DNA of 64,000 nucleotides from Dactylosporangium vinaceum (GTDB lineage Bacteria > Actinomycetota > Actinomycetes > Mycobacteriales > Micromonosporaceae). The stretch is taken from the NCBI RefSeq assembly GCF_019904175.1, contig NZ_CP061913.1, forward strand, positions 1,116,001 through 1,180,000, given 5' to 3'. A program made the translations under genes and the position numbers. The notes under the pieces were generated by a model, which made no database searches, had not been told where the DNA came from, and saw only the letters and a list, made by a program, of their open reading frames with translations. Of the stretch, positions 35,583 through 43,578 are shown piece after piece. Positions within the stretch are counted from its first letter, which is position 1; every line of letters begins with the position of its first letter.

Positions 35583-35966
35583 ATGAGCCTGGCCTTGGCA
35601 TCGATCGACGTGCGCGTCGACTCGGCCGCGGACGAGCGTCTCCGTGTTGCTGCTCGGGGTGTGAAGTCCGACCTGCCGTGCCGCACCTTCGACCCGGACC
35701 TGTGGTTCGCCGACTCGCCGGCGGAGCTCGAGCTCGCGAAGTCCCTCTGCGTGGAGTGCCCGCTCCGCGCCGAGTGCCTGGCGGGCGCCATCGAGCGCGC
35801 CGAGCCCTGGGGTGTCTGGGGTGGCGAGATCTTCGAGCGCGGCGCCGTCGTGCCGCGCAAGCGTCCGCGGGGCCGCCCGCGCAAGGAGGACGTCGCCCGC
35901 GACGCCGTCCTGCGCGGCGAGGTTGCCGCCCGTACGGCGGCTGTCGTCGCCACTGCGGCGGCCTGA
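35583..35966 (+). CDS. whiB7: Antibiotic-response transcription factor WhiB7 (WblC)
   Basis: A 127-residue redox-sensitive Wbl protein that binds the principal sigma factor and switches on intrinsic resistance genes when translation is inhibited. The four iron-sulfur cysteines are in LPCRTFDPDLWF and CVECPLRAEC, the turn is GVWGGE, and the AT-hook RGRPRK lies near residue 98, which separates WhiB7 from other Wbl proteins. The ATG at 35583 follows an AAAGGGG site; a GTG nine bases earlier is less well placed. The linkage to uvrD2 and mrx1 matches mycobacteria. Confidence 0.95.
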   Translation: MSLALASIDVRVDSAADERLRVAARGVKSDLPCRTFDPDLWFADSPAELELAKSLCVECPLRAECLAGAIERAEPWGVWGGEIFERGAVVPRKRPRGRPRKEDVARDAVLRGEVAARTAAVVATAAA

Positions 35967-36069
35967 AATGAGCGCACATCGAAAGCCGGCCAGCCGAGGT
36001 CTGCGACACACGCAGCCGACCCGGCTCAGCACCACCGAACTCGTCACCACCCGACCCAGGAGCACCGCG

Positions 36070-36216
36070 ATGACGTTGCAACTTATCCATGAAGCCCTGT
36101 CGAGGGCCCGAATGCGTCGGCCTCAGACTGCGAACCACTCTGAGGCCTACCGATCCGCCCGCCAGGTTGCCATGCGCGCACGCCACGAACAGGAACGCGC
36201 TCTGACCCGGCACTGA
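36070..36216 (+). CDS. Small 48-residue basic protein after whiB7
   Basis: An ORF with a strong ribosome-binding site (AGGAG, eight bases before the ATG at 36070) encodes a helical, Arg-rich peptide starting MTLQLIHEALSRARMRRPQ. It is followed at once by a perfect terminator, so it forms the end of the whiB7 transcript. Similar short helical proteins are scattered through actinomycete genomes. Function is unknown. Confidence 0.55.
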   Translation: MTLQLIHEALSRARMRRPQTANHSEAYRSARQVAMRARHEQERALTRH

Positions 36217-36226
36217 CACCGACAGC

Positions 36227-36259
36227 GAAACGGGCCCCTCACCGCGAGGGGCCCGTTTC
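36227..36259 (+). terminator. Perfect 14-bp terminator hairpin
   Basis: GAAACGGGCCCCTC (36227-36240) pairs fully with GAGGGGCCCGTTTC (36246-36259) around ACCGC. It closes the whiB7 transcript 11 bases after the small ORF. Confidence 0.85.
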
Positions 36260-36504
36260 CACGTTCGAGTGCGCCTCCGCAGCGCCTTTCCGGCCCGGCC
36301 CGGGCGGCGATCATAGGGGTAGCCCCGTCTATGTCTGTCGGGTAGCGTCGGCGGCACCACACCGCCCAGTTGCAATGATTCCCGCGCGGTTCCCACGGGG
36401 TGGACCAGCGCCGGCCACGAATGCACTTCGGCATGCGCGGTGGCGGCGGGTGGTCGAGTGTTCCCGGCGGCCGGCGCGGCGACGAGCGCCGAGGAGTCCA
36501 GGCC

Positions 36505-37494
36505 ATGCAGGAGCTCTACCCGCAGACCGGCGTCTGCTTCGACCACGGCAACCAGGCCAAGCTGTACATGGTGTACACGCTCGGCTGCAACGCCGCATGT
36601 GACCACTGCCTCGTCGAGTCCAGCCCGCGGCGGCGCGAGAAGCTCGACCTGGACGTCGCCAAGGAGCTGTTACGCGTCGGCGCGCAGTTCGGCAAGAACT
36701 TCCTCGACCTCGGCGGCGGGGAGATCATGCTGTTCCCGGACGAGGTGTACGAGCTCGCGCGGACGGCGGCGGACCTCGGGTACTACGTCAGCATCAACAC
36801 TAACGGGTTCTGGGGGCGCACGCCGGAGCGGGCCCGGGCGGTCGTCGAGGAGTTGCAGCAGGCCGGGGTCGGGGCGATCTTTCCCAGCGCGAGCGCGTAC
36901 CACCTCGCCTACGTGTCGATCGACCGGCTCAAGCACATCCGGCAGGCGTGCCGGGATCTCGGCATGGTGTACGAGCTCAACTGGGTGCGCTCGCACCGGC
37001 CGGAGACCGACGCGTTCATCCAGACCGAGATGGAGCTCGACAGCGAGACGATCTTCCCGAACAGCCTCACCACCGCCGGCAACGACGCGGGGACCATCGA
37101 GGCGCTCAAGCTGGTGTACGGCTCCAGCGTCCCCGACGACATCGCCGACTGCGGCAGCCTGCAGCTCGGCGTGAACCCGCACGGCCACGTCATCGGCACC
37201 TGCAGCATGACGAACCGCAACGAGAAGTTCGCCGGTACGCCGCTGTTCATCGGCAACTTCCACGACACGCCGTTCGACGAGCTGCTGCGGGCCGAGCGCG
37301 ACTCGGCGGTGCTGCAGTTCATCTACCGCAACCCGCACCCGGCGCTGCACAAGCGGCTGCTCGAGGACCCGTCCCTCGGCCGGTACTACCAGGACACGTT
37401 CGGCGCCCGCCGCTACTACTCCGTCGTCGACTACTACATCGACGTGTTCCGCGACGAGCGGGTGATGGCCGGGCTCGACGAGGCGCTGCGCTGA
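36505..37494 (+). CDS. Radical SAM protein, orphan
   Basis: A 329-residue radical SAM enzyme. The [4Fe-4S]/SAM motif is CNAACDHC (CxxxCxxC) near residue 29, with a GGGE motif at about residue 72 (LDLGGGEIMLF). Two later cysteines (DIADCGSLQL and IGTCSM) could bind an auxiliary cluster. The ATG at 36505 is used, with GGAG upstream; the frame stays open for 35 more codons. No peptide precursor gene was identified nearby, so whether it modifies a peptide, lipid or small molecule is unknown. A ThiF-like protein with a peptide-binding-like domain lies 1.5 kb away. Confidence 0.82.
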   Translation: MQELYPQTGVCFDHGNQAKLYMVYTLGCNAACDHCLVESSPRRREKLDLDVAKELLRVGAQFGKNFLDLGGGEIMLFPDEVYELARTAADLGYYVSINTNGFWGRTPERARAVVEELQQAGVGAIFPSASAYHLAYVSIDRLKHIRQACRDLGMVYELNWVRSHRPETDAFIQTEMELDSETIFPNSLTTAGNDAGTIEALKLVYGSSVPDDIADCGSLQLGVNPHGHVIGTCSMTNRNEKFAGTPLFIGNFHDTPFDELLRAERDSAVLQFIYRNPHPALHKRLLEDPSLGRYYQDTFGARRYYSVVDYYIDVFRDERVMAGLDEALR

Positions 37495-37546
37495 TCGGGT
37501 GCACCTGCGGATCGGCCCGGCCCACGCGAGCGGCGCCGGGCCGAGA

Positions 37547-37588
37547 CCGGCCGGCGGCCCGGGCCGTGGGGCGCCCGGGCCCGGCCGG
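37547..37588. terminator. GC-rich inverted repeat between convergent genes
   Basis: Two near-complementary CCGGCC/GCCCGGGC-rich arms, about 16 bases each, face each other between the radical SAM gene and the convergent ABC1 gene. A bidirectional terminator is likely. Confidence 0.35.
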
Positions 37589-37635
37589 CGCGCCGGCGGC
37601 GATCGGGAACGGCGGCGGCTGGAGTTGCGGGCGGG

Positions 37636-38979
37636 TCAGGACTTCTTGCGGCGGGGCTTCTTGGCGGCCGGCTCGGCGAAGCCCGGGAGCCAGTCGATCA
37701 GGATCTGCCGGTAGCCGGCCCGCGCCTCCAGCTGACACAGCACGCCGATCGAGCCCAGCGTGACCCGGTGCACCAGCATGTAGGACGGCGGGAGGTTGAG
37801 CTGGCGGCTCAGGGCGTATGCGGGGCTCTTCGGGTTGGCCAGGCGGGTGGCCTCCGAGCGCAGCCAGGCCCGGGTGAACTGGAACTCGTCCTCGGCCAGC
37901 GGGTCGAGCATCGGGCGGATGTAGCCGAGCACCGCCGCCGCGTCCACCTTCGCGTCGCCCTTGATGAAGCCCTCCTGCCGCAGGCCGGCCAGCACCTCGT
38001 CGGCGTCGCCGGCCAGGGCGAAGCGGGTCAGGCGGCCGATGATGTCCGGGTGGCCGCCGGGGAGGCGGGCGACGGCGCCGAAGTCGAGCACGCCCAGGCG
38101 GCCGTCGGGCAGGAGGCGGTAGTTGCCCGGGTGGGGGTCGGCGTGCAGGAGCTCGGCGCGGGCCGGGGCGGAGAAGTGCAGGAGCGCCATCAGGTATCCG
38201 GCGCGGTTGCGGTCCTCCTCGCTGCCCTCGGCGATGATTGTCGACAGGGGCGTGCCGTCGACCCATTCGGTGACGAGGACCCGCGGCGATGATGCGAGCA
38301 CGGGCGGCACGAAGATGTCGGGGTCATCGGCGAACGCCGCGGCGAACGCCGTCTGGGAACGGGCCTCGAGCTCGTAGTCGAGCTCCTCGGTGACGCGGTC
38401 GCGGATCTCGGCCACGAGGGGCTTCACGTCCAGGCCGGGCTGGATGGCCTTGAACAGGCCGGCGAAGCGGGCCAGCTGGTTGAGGTCGGAGCGCAGGGCC
38501 TCGCCGGCGCCCGGGTACTGCACCTTGACCGCCACCGCCCGCCCGTCGGACCAGACGGCCCGGTGGACCTGGCCGATGGAGGCCGCGGCGGCCGGCTTGT
38601 CGTCGAACTCCTTGAACATTTCGCGCCAGTCGACGCCCAGAGACTCGCTGAGGACCTTGTGGACGCTGGCGGCCGGCAGTGGCGGGGCGGCTTCCTGCAG
38701 CTTGGTGAGCGCCGCGCGGTAGGGCCCGGCCAGCTCCTCGGGCAGCGCCGCCTCGAACACCGACAGCGCCTGGCCCATCTTCATCGCACCGCCCTTGAGC
38801 TGGCCGAGGACGCTGAAGAGGTGCTCGGCGGTGCGCCGCTGGACGTCGGCGGAGACGACGTCGGCGGCCATGCCCGTCACGCGCTTGCCAAGCCCGAGCG
38901 CGGCCCGGCCGGCCAGCCCGAGGGGGAGTGACGCCAGCCTTGCGGTGCGGGCGACTGCGCCCCTGGGGATCTCGGTCAC
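37636..38979 (-). CDS. ABC1/UbiB family atypical kinase
   Basis: A 447-residue UbiB-like protein kinase-fold ATPase. Family marks are the KMGQALS motif in the N-terminal extension, the Ala-rich nucleotide loop AAAASIGQVH, EELDYELEA, HADPHPGN in the catalytic loop and LDFGAV for the metal-binding DFG. The C-terminus is a Lys/Arg tail. It follows the ThiF-like gene by 9 bases. Members support quinone biosynthesis or lipid handling. A homologue lies beside whiB7 in mycobacteria (Rv3197). The exact role is not shown here. Confidence 0.9.
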   Translation of the reverse strand: MTEIPRGAVARTARLASLPLGLAGRAALGLGKRVTGMAADVVSADVQRRTAEHLFSVLGQLKGGAMKMGQALSVFEAALPEELAGPYRAALTKLQEAAPPLPAASVHKVLSESLGVDWREMFKEFDDKPAAAASIGQVHRAVWSDGRAVAVKVQYPGAGEALRSDLNQLARFAGLFKAIQPGLDVKPLVAEIRDRVTEELDYELEARSQTAFAAAFADDPDIFVPPVLASSPRVLVTEWVDGTPLSTIIAEGSEEDRNRAGYLMALLHFSAPARAELLHADPHPGNYRLLPDGRLGVLDFGAVARLPGGHPDIIGRLTRFALAGDADEVLAGLRQEGFIKGDAKVDAAAVLGYIRPMLDPLAEDEFQFTRAWLRSEATRLANPKSPAYALSRQLNLPPSYMLVHRVTLGSIGVLCQLEARAGYRQILIDWLPGFAEPAAKKPRRKKS

Positions 38980-38988
38980 AAACCATTC

Positions 38989-40059
38989 TTACCCGCTCGA
39001 GCCACTCCGACGACGGCGACGGCAGTCACAGCGCGGATGTGTGCCCCAAACCCGGCGCCGAAATTCCCCGGGCCGGGGTATCTCGACGATCGCCGCCTCG
39101 GTGCGCAGGGGGCCGCCGTCGAGGTACGTGAGCACCTCGTCCGCGGCGAACGCGGCCCCGGCCATCGCCGTCGTCAGGCTGCACGGTTCGCTCAGCCCCG
39201 GCGGCGCGGTGGCGAGCTGGGCGGCCAGCGCGGGCCACAGCGGGTCGCGGTCCTGGCGGTGCAGGTCCAGGCAGCCGCGGCACGGCGAGCGGCTCGGGCG
39301 GACCAGAGGGCCCACGAGGACCGTGCCGAGGCGGACGAGTACCTCCAGGCGTGGCACTCGCTCCAACCGCACCCCGCGGCGGGCCAGCGCGTCGAGTCGC
39401 CGTTCGCCGACGCGGACCACGAAGTCGACGGCGTCCGCGCGCCCGGCGGCCTGCCGCACCCAGGGCGCGTGCCGGGCGACGGCCGCGGTGGTGGCCAGGA
39501 CCCGGGAGTCGCGTACGTCACCGGGGCCGATGCCGCCGACGGCCACATCGGCGTGGGTGGCCATGCCCTCGACGAGCGGCTCGACGTGCCCGACCCCGGC
39601 CCCGGCCAGCGCGGCGGCCAGCGGTGCAAGCAGGGGGCCGTCGCCGGCCACGAGCACGTGGGCACCGGTGCGCCGCAGCAGGATGCCGGCCGCCGTGCGC
39701 CGTACCGCCGGTCGCGCCGCCCGCAGCCGCAGTGTGATGGCGGCCGCCTCCGTGGTGAGCCCGGCGCCGACCTGAGGGGCCAGGCCGGCCGGCAGCAGGG
39801 ACGCGGCCGCGACGACCAGGCCGCTGACGCGCAGCTGCTCCACCAGGTCGGCCACGTCCGCGCCGTCCAGCCCGAGCAGCCGGGCCTCGGCGAGCAGGCC
39901 CGGGAGCGTCCGCGAGCCGTCGAGCAGATCGAGCACCCGAGCCAGCTCCGGGCGCCGCAGCTCCAGCACGACGGCGGTGGCCGGGTCGGTGCCCAGCTGG
40001 ATCGTCCGCCGGTCGCGCCAGAGCCGCCGGAGGCCCGGCAGCAGCGTCGGTCGTCGCAT
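38989..40059 (-). CDS. ThiF/cyclodehydratase-like protein with RRE-like N-terminus
   Basis: A 356-residue protein. Residues ~20-95 resemble a PqqD-type winged helix (QLGTDPATAVVLELRRPELARVLDLLDG), the recognition element used to bind peptide leaders. A degraded Rossmann segment follows (AHVLVAGDGPLLAPLAAAL), then a cysteine pair CRGC and a C-terminal CDC that could hold zinc. This is the layout of ThiF-like TOMM leader-binding proteins, but the ATP-binding residues are not evident, so it may be inactive as an adenylyltransferase. It is the upstream gene of the ABC1 pair. Confidence 0.7.
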   Translation of the reverse strand: MRRPTLLPGLRRLWRDRRTIQLGTDPATAVVLELRRPELARVLDLLDGSRTLPGLLAEARLLGLDGADVADLVEQLRVSGLVVAAASLLPAGLAPQVGAGLTTEAAAITLRLRAARPAVRRTAAGILLRRTGAHVLVAGDGPLLAPLAAALAGAGVGHVEPLVEGMATHADVAVGGIGPGDVRDSRVLATTAAVARHAPWVRQAAGRADAVDFVVRVGERRLDALARRGVRLERVPRLEVLVRLGTVLVGPLVRPSRSPCRGCLDLHRQDRDPLWPALAAQLATAPPGLSEPCSLTTAMAGAAFAADEVLTYLDGGPLRTEAAIVEIPRPGEFRRRVWGTHPRCDCRRRRRSGSSG

Positions 40060-40361
40060 GGCGACCACGCTGCCACGCCCCGGACGCCGGCCGGCGGGGT
40101 TGTCCACAGGACAGTCCACCGCCGGCCAACGTTATCCACAGCCGGCGGGCTAGTTATCCACAGGCATAGGGGCCGAGCGCGGGGTTCGCGCCGGGCGAGG
40201 CATGCTCCTGGCGTATCCGAAATTCCGGATTTGTCCGCCTTGTGGGGACGGACATAGCCAGGCCGAATGCCGGGCGGGGAGGGCATTCGGCGCGGTGTGG
40301 CGCCGCAAGCCGGGCTGGGTTACAGAACGTGCGTGATAGACCGGGCAGCGAGCTATGGGCC
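40060..40361. other. Intergenic region with DnaA-box cluster
   Basis: This 302-base gap lies between two minus-strand genes. Its main content is the three DnaA-box-like sequences at 40100-40162. The remaining DNA is unremarkable and must include the promoter of the ThiF-like gene. Confidence 0.55.
40100..40162 (+). promoter_or_regulatory. Three DnaA-box-like sites in the same orientation
   Basis: TTGTCCACA (40100-40108), TTATCCACA (40132-40140) and TTATCCACA (40154-40162) all match the DnaA box. TTGTCCACA is the preferred actinomycete form and TTATCCACA the classical one. They precede the ThiF-like/ABC1 pair on the opposite strand. Two weaker boxes follow at 40685 and 40719. This is not an origin: dnaA, dnaN and the many boxes of an oriC are absent. 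Confidence 0.6.
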
Positions 40362-40514
40362 TCAGGCCTTGCCGAGGATCCGGTTGACCGTGGTGCCGCA
40401 GACCGGGCAGGCGCCCTTGGCCATCTTCATGCCGGTCTTCGAGATGGCGATCTCGCCCTCGAAGTCCCGCTTCTCCTTGCACTTGACGCAGTAGCCGTTG
40501 TAGGTCTCGGCCAC
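40362..40514 (-). CDS. DUF5679 zinc-ribbon protein
   Basis: A 50-residue protein with two CxxC pairs (YCVKCKEKR and CPVCGTTV) forming a zinc ribbon, matching the actinobacterial DUF5679 pattern (AETYNGYCVKCKEKRDFEG). It starts at a GTG at 40514 with a strong AGGAGG six bases before. Small zinc-ribbon proteins often bind nucleic acids or ribosomes; no role is known for this one. Confidence 0.8.
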   Translation of the reverse strand: MAETYNGYCVKCKEKRDFEGEIAISKTGMKMAKGACPVCGTTVNRILGKA

Positions 40515-40890
40515 GATGCCCTCCTCATCTCGGTCCGGCACGTTCCGCGCACCGGTGCTGACCAGCTAGGCCAACGTGGTGAGTGTGCCTTGTCGGACAC
40601 TCGGGGAAAGTGCGGTTAGACGGGACACGCCGAGCGTAATCGGAAGATCTTCCTCCAACCGCACCGTACACACTATGCACAGCCTGGGGATAACCGTGTG
40701 GGCAACGGTGTGGGTTGCTGTGGATGAAATTGCCCCACGACCCGGAGCAGGCCGGACTTCCGGTGGAATCTTTCCGGCGAGTCCCCACGAATGGGTGACT
40801 ACCGGACCGGCTCGCCAAGATTGGGCCTTGCGAAGGGATGGCTGCCAACGGCTAGCGTTCCAACGTGAGGCGGGACCCAGGGGGGCCGGC
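40515..40890. other. Intergenic region with two weak DnaA-like boxes
   Basis: This 376-base divergent gap holds TTATCCCCA (40685-40693) and TCATCCACA (40719-40727), both on the minus strand. It also contains a lower-GC patch around 40570-40700 that probably carries the two divergent promoters. No gene is supported. Confidence 0.45.
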
Positions 40891-41415
40891 GTGACACGCA
40901 AGCCGGTGATCGAGGTGCGGCGCAGCAAGCGCCGCCGACGTACGGTGTCGGCCTACCGTGACGGAGAGCGCGTGGTGGTGCTGATACCCGCCCAGTTCTC
41001 CCGGGCCGAGGAGCGCGAGTGGGTCGACCGCATGCTCGAGCGCCTGGAGGTGCGGGAGCAGCGGGCCCGGCGCACGGACGCCGAGCTGACCGGACGCGCC
41101 CAGCGCCTGGCCGCCCGCTACCTGCCCGACCATCCGGCCGCCGGGCGTCCGGCGAGCGTACGGTGGGTGCAGAACCAGAACGGCCGTTGGGGATCTTGCA
41201 CGCCGGACGACGGTACCATCCGGATTTCGCACCGCGTGCAGGAGATGCCCGACTGGGTCATCGACTACGTCCTGCTGCACGAGCTGTCACACCTGGTCAT
41301 CCCCAGCCACAGCAGCGCGTTCTGGGCCCTCGTCGCCCGCTACCCGAAGGCCGAGCGGGCCCGCGGGTATCTTGAGGGGGTGTCAGCGGCCGCCGGTCTT
41401 GGGATCACCGAATGA
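40891..41415 (+). CDS. YgjP-like (M48/WLM-type) metallopeptidase-fold protein
   Basis: A 174-residue protein of the YgjP/DUF45 family. The signature WGSCTPDDGTIRISHRV precedes the zinc motif HELSHLVIPSHSSAFW (HExxH plus a downstream His). The GTG at 40891 has GGGGGG six bases upstream. It overlaps the next gene by four bases. YgjP-type proteins are predicted metal-dependent hydrolases; the substrate is unknown. Confidence 0.88.
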   Translation: MTRKPVIEVRRSKRRRRTVSAYRDGERVVVLIPAQFSRAEEREWVDRMLERLEVREQRARRTDAELTGRAQRLAARYLPDHPAAGRPASVRWVQNQNGRWGSCTPDDGTIRISHRVQEMPDWVIDYVLLHELSHLVIPSHSSAFWALVARYPKAERARGYLEGVSAAAGLGITE

Positions 41416-42002
41416 CAGACGCTGCCGTCGTGGCGCTGCTCGCCCCGGTCGCCTGGGCGCCGCCCGGCACCGACCCGGCCGTGTGGCGCGCCGCGATGGC
41501 CGAGGACGTCGTCGACCTGCTGACCCCGCTGCCGCGCATCCAGGCCGCCATCGCCGCCGTGGCCGCGGACCTGCCGCTGGCCCGCCGGATCGCCTGGCCC
41601 TCGACCCGCATCTACGAAATTCCGGCCGCGACGATCCGCGCCGCGCTCACGGCGGCGGCCAACGACGGACACGACAAGGCGGCGGTGGTACTCGCCGACG
41701 CCCCCGACCTGCCGGCAATGCTGATCGGCAAGCTCCTGAGGCCCCTGTCGACCCGGCACCTGGCGGTCGCCCCGGCCCACAACGGCGGCCTGCTCGCCGC
41801 GTCCGCCCGGCTCCCGGTCCCGGACTGGCTCCCCGACCTCGACGCCGAGACCGGCGACGTGGCCGCCGCCCGCCGCCCGGCCCCGGAGCCGACGATGGTC
41901 GCCTCCGCGCCCGGCTGGCACCGCCTCCGCACCGCCGATGACCTCCAGCGCCTGGACCTGTCCCTGGACGGCTGGGAGGCCACCCGGGCGATCCTGACCT
42001 GA
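41412..42002 (+). CDS. Uncharacterised protein, possibly GT-A/DUF2064-like
   Basis: A 196-residue protein translationally coupled to the YgjP-like gene (ATGA overlap). The segment DKAAVVLADAPDLPAMLIGK and the later PAHNGGLLA resemble the nucleotide-sugar pocket of DUF2064/CofC-type GT-A folds, where an Asp-Pro and a GG pair are conserved. The similarity is weak and the first 70 residues do not fit well. It ends at a strong hairpin shared with the convergent DUF2342 gene. Confidence 0.55.
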   Translation: MTDAAVVALLAPVAWAPPGTDPAVWRAAMAEDVVDLLTPLPRIQAAIAAVAADLPLARRIAWPSTRIYEIPAATIRAALTAAANDGHDKAAVVLADAPDLPAMLIGKLLRPLSTRHLAVAPAHNGGLLAASARLPVPDWLPDLDAETGDVAAARRPAPEPTMVASAPGWHRLRTADDLQRLDLSLDGWEATRAILT

Positions 42003-42079
42003 GCGGCGCCGCCCGGCCCCCTTCGGCCGGCCGGACCGCAGCCGGGCACCCCGCCGCGCGGCGTAGGCGGTGGAACGAG

Positions 42080-42125
42080 ACTGCGGGCATCCGAGAGCCG
42101 GGGTGGCCGTCGGAGTGCCCGCAGT
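42080..42125. terminator. Bidirectional hairpin between convergent genes
   Basis: ACTGCGGGCA (42080-42089) pairs exactly with TGCCCGCAGT (42116-42125), with a further CCGA/TCGG inner stem. It lies midway between two convergent stop codons. Confidence 0.7.
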
Positions 42126-42139
42126 ACAACCGAGGGAAA

Positions 42140-43522
42140 TCAGTCCTCGTCGGGCTTCTTCTCGTCGTCCTTCGCCGCTTCCTCGGTGAGCTTGTCGAAC
42201 TCCTCGCTGAAGCCCAGGTCGCCCAGGTCCAGCTGGGTGCGGGCGAACATCTCGGGGTCGGCGAACGCCTCCTCGTCCGGGAGCAGGTCGGGGTGGCCCC
42301 AGAGGGCGTCGCGGCCGCTGATCCCGCGGTGGTCGGCCAGGGCGTTCCAGAGGGCGGTGGCCTCGCGCAGGCGGCGGGGGCGCAGCTCCAGGCCGACCAG
42401 GGCGGCGAAGGTCTGCTCCGCGGGGCCGCCGGCGGCGCGGCGGCGGCGGAAGGCCTCGGAGAGCTTGACGACGTCGGGGAGGCGGTCGCCGGCGGCGCGG
42501 TCGACGACGTGGCAGACCCAGCCCTCGACAAGTGCGAGCACCGTCTCCAGCCGGGCCAGGGCGGCCCGCTGCTGGGGCGTGTCCTCGGGCGTGAAGATGC
42601 CCTCGAGGACCAGCTCCTGCGGGTCGTTGCCGAGCGTCGACGGGTCGATGCGGCTCATCGCCTCCTCGATCGCCTCGCGGTCGACGTGGATGCCTGCCGC
42701 GTACGCCTCGACGGCGGCGAAGACGTGCCCGCGCAGCCACGGGACGTGGCCGAAGAGGCGCTGGTGAGCGGCCTCGCGCAGGGCGACGTAGAGGCGGACC
42801 TGGTCGTCGGGGACCTCCAGGCCCTTGCCGTATTCGGCGATGTTCGCCGGCACCATCGCCGCCGCCCCGGCCGGGCCGAGGGGCAGGCCGATGTCGCCGG
42901 CCGAGAGCACCTCGGCGGCCAGGGAGCCCAGTGCGGTGCCGAGCTGGCCGCCGAGCAGCGCCCCGCCGAGCGAGGCGACCATGGAGGTCATCGGGCCCAT
43001 CTGGGCGCGCATCTCCTCGGGGACGAGCTCGGTCATCGCCGACACCATGCGGTCGGCCACCGGGTCGCACAGCTTGCGCCAGACCGGCAGGGTCTGGTTG
43101 AGCCACTCGCCGCGGCTCCAGGCGGCGGTCGAGCGGACCCCGGAGGGGAGCGACGACTCCGGTTCGAGCCAGAGGTCGGCCAGGCGCAGGGCCTCGATGA
43201 CCGCGGACCGCTCGACGGCGGTCACCGACGGGTCGCCGACCGGCTTGGCCGCGTCGGGGTCGGACGGCTCGGCCGTCGGCAGGGGAGTGCCGGGCATCTG
43301 GAAGCCGACCGGGAACTGCGACATGCCGCCGGCCGCGGGCCCGGCGCCGGTGAGGTGGGCCTGCGCCAGCTGGCGGGCCAGATCCCAGTTGACCGGACCG
43401 CCCCCGGGCGTGGCGAAGAGCTGCTGCAGCTGGCTCAGGAATTGCTGCATCTGGCGCGGATCATTGGGATCCGGCACGTCGCCGCCGGACGGTCCGAATC
43501 CGAACGGGATGTCTGCTGGCAT
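42140..43522 (-). CDS. DUF2342 zinc-dependent metalloprotease-like protein
   Basis: A 460-residue protein of the actinobacterial DUF2342 family (Rv3195 type, annotated as putative hydrolase or zinc metalloprotease). The conserved core includes LYVALREAAHQRLFGHVPWLRGHV with an ExxH arrangement, and an HVDREAIEEAM segment. A Gln/Pro-rich N-terminus and an acidic KDDEKKPDED tail flank it. Start is the ATG at 43522, divergent from the PDZ/Lon protease by 56 bases, a pairing also seen in mycobacteria. Confidence 0.87.
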   Translation of the reverse strand: MPADIPFGFGPSGGDVPDPNDPRQMQQFLSQLQQLFATPGGGPVNWDLARQLAQAHLTGAGPAAGGMSQFPVGFQMPGTPLPTAEPSDPDAAKPVGDPSVTAVERSAVIEALRLADLWLEPESSLPSGVRSTAAWSRGEWLNQTLPVWRKLCDPVADRMVSAMTELVPEEMRAQMGPMTSMVASLGGALLGGQLGTALGSLAAEVLSAGDIGLPLGPAGAAAMVPANIAEYGKGLEVPDDQVRLYVALREAAHQRLFGHVPWLRGHVFAAVEAYAAGIHVDREAIEEAMSRIDPSTLGNDPQELVLEGIFTPEDTPQQRAALARLETVLALVEGWVCHVVDRAAGDRLPDVVKLSEAFRRRRAAGGPAEQTFAALVGLELRPRRLREATALWNALADHRGISGRDALWGHPDLLPDEEAFADPEMFARTQLDLGDLGFSEEFDKLTEEAAKDDEKKPDED

Positions 43523-43578
43523 AACACAACCGTACTCGCTTACCAGCACCGTGGGCCGGGAGCGCTAGGCTCGCCGCC

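Noticed and set aside
36400..36504. Gly-rich N-terminal extension of the radical SAM protein as a fused precursor peptide
   Set aside because: No ribosome-binding site for the earlier starts and no core-peptide features; the ATG at 36505 is better placed.
40100..40162. Chromosomal replication origin
   Set aside because: Only a few DnaA boxes and no dnaA, dnaN, recF or AT-rich unwinding region.
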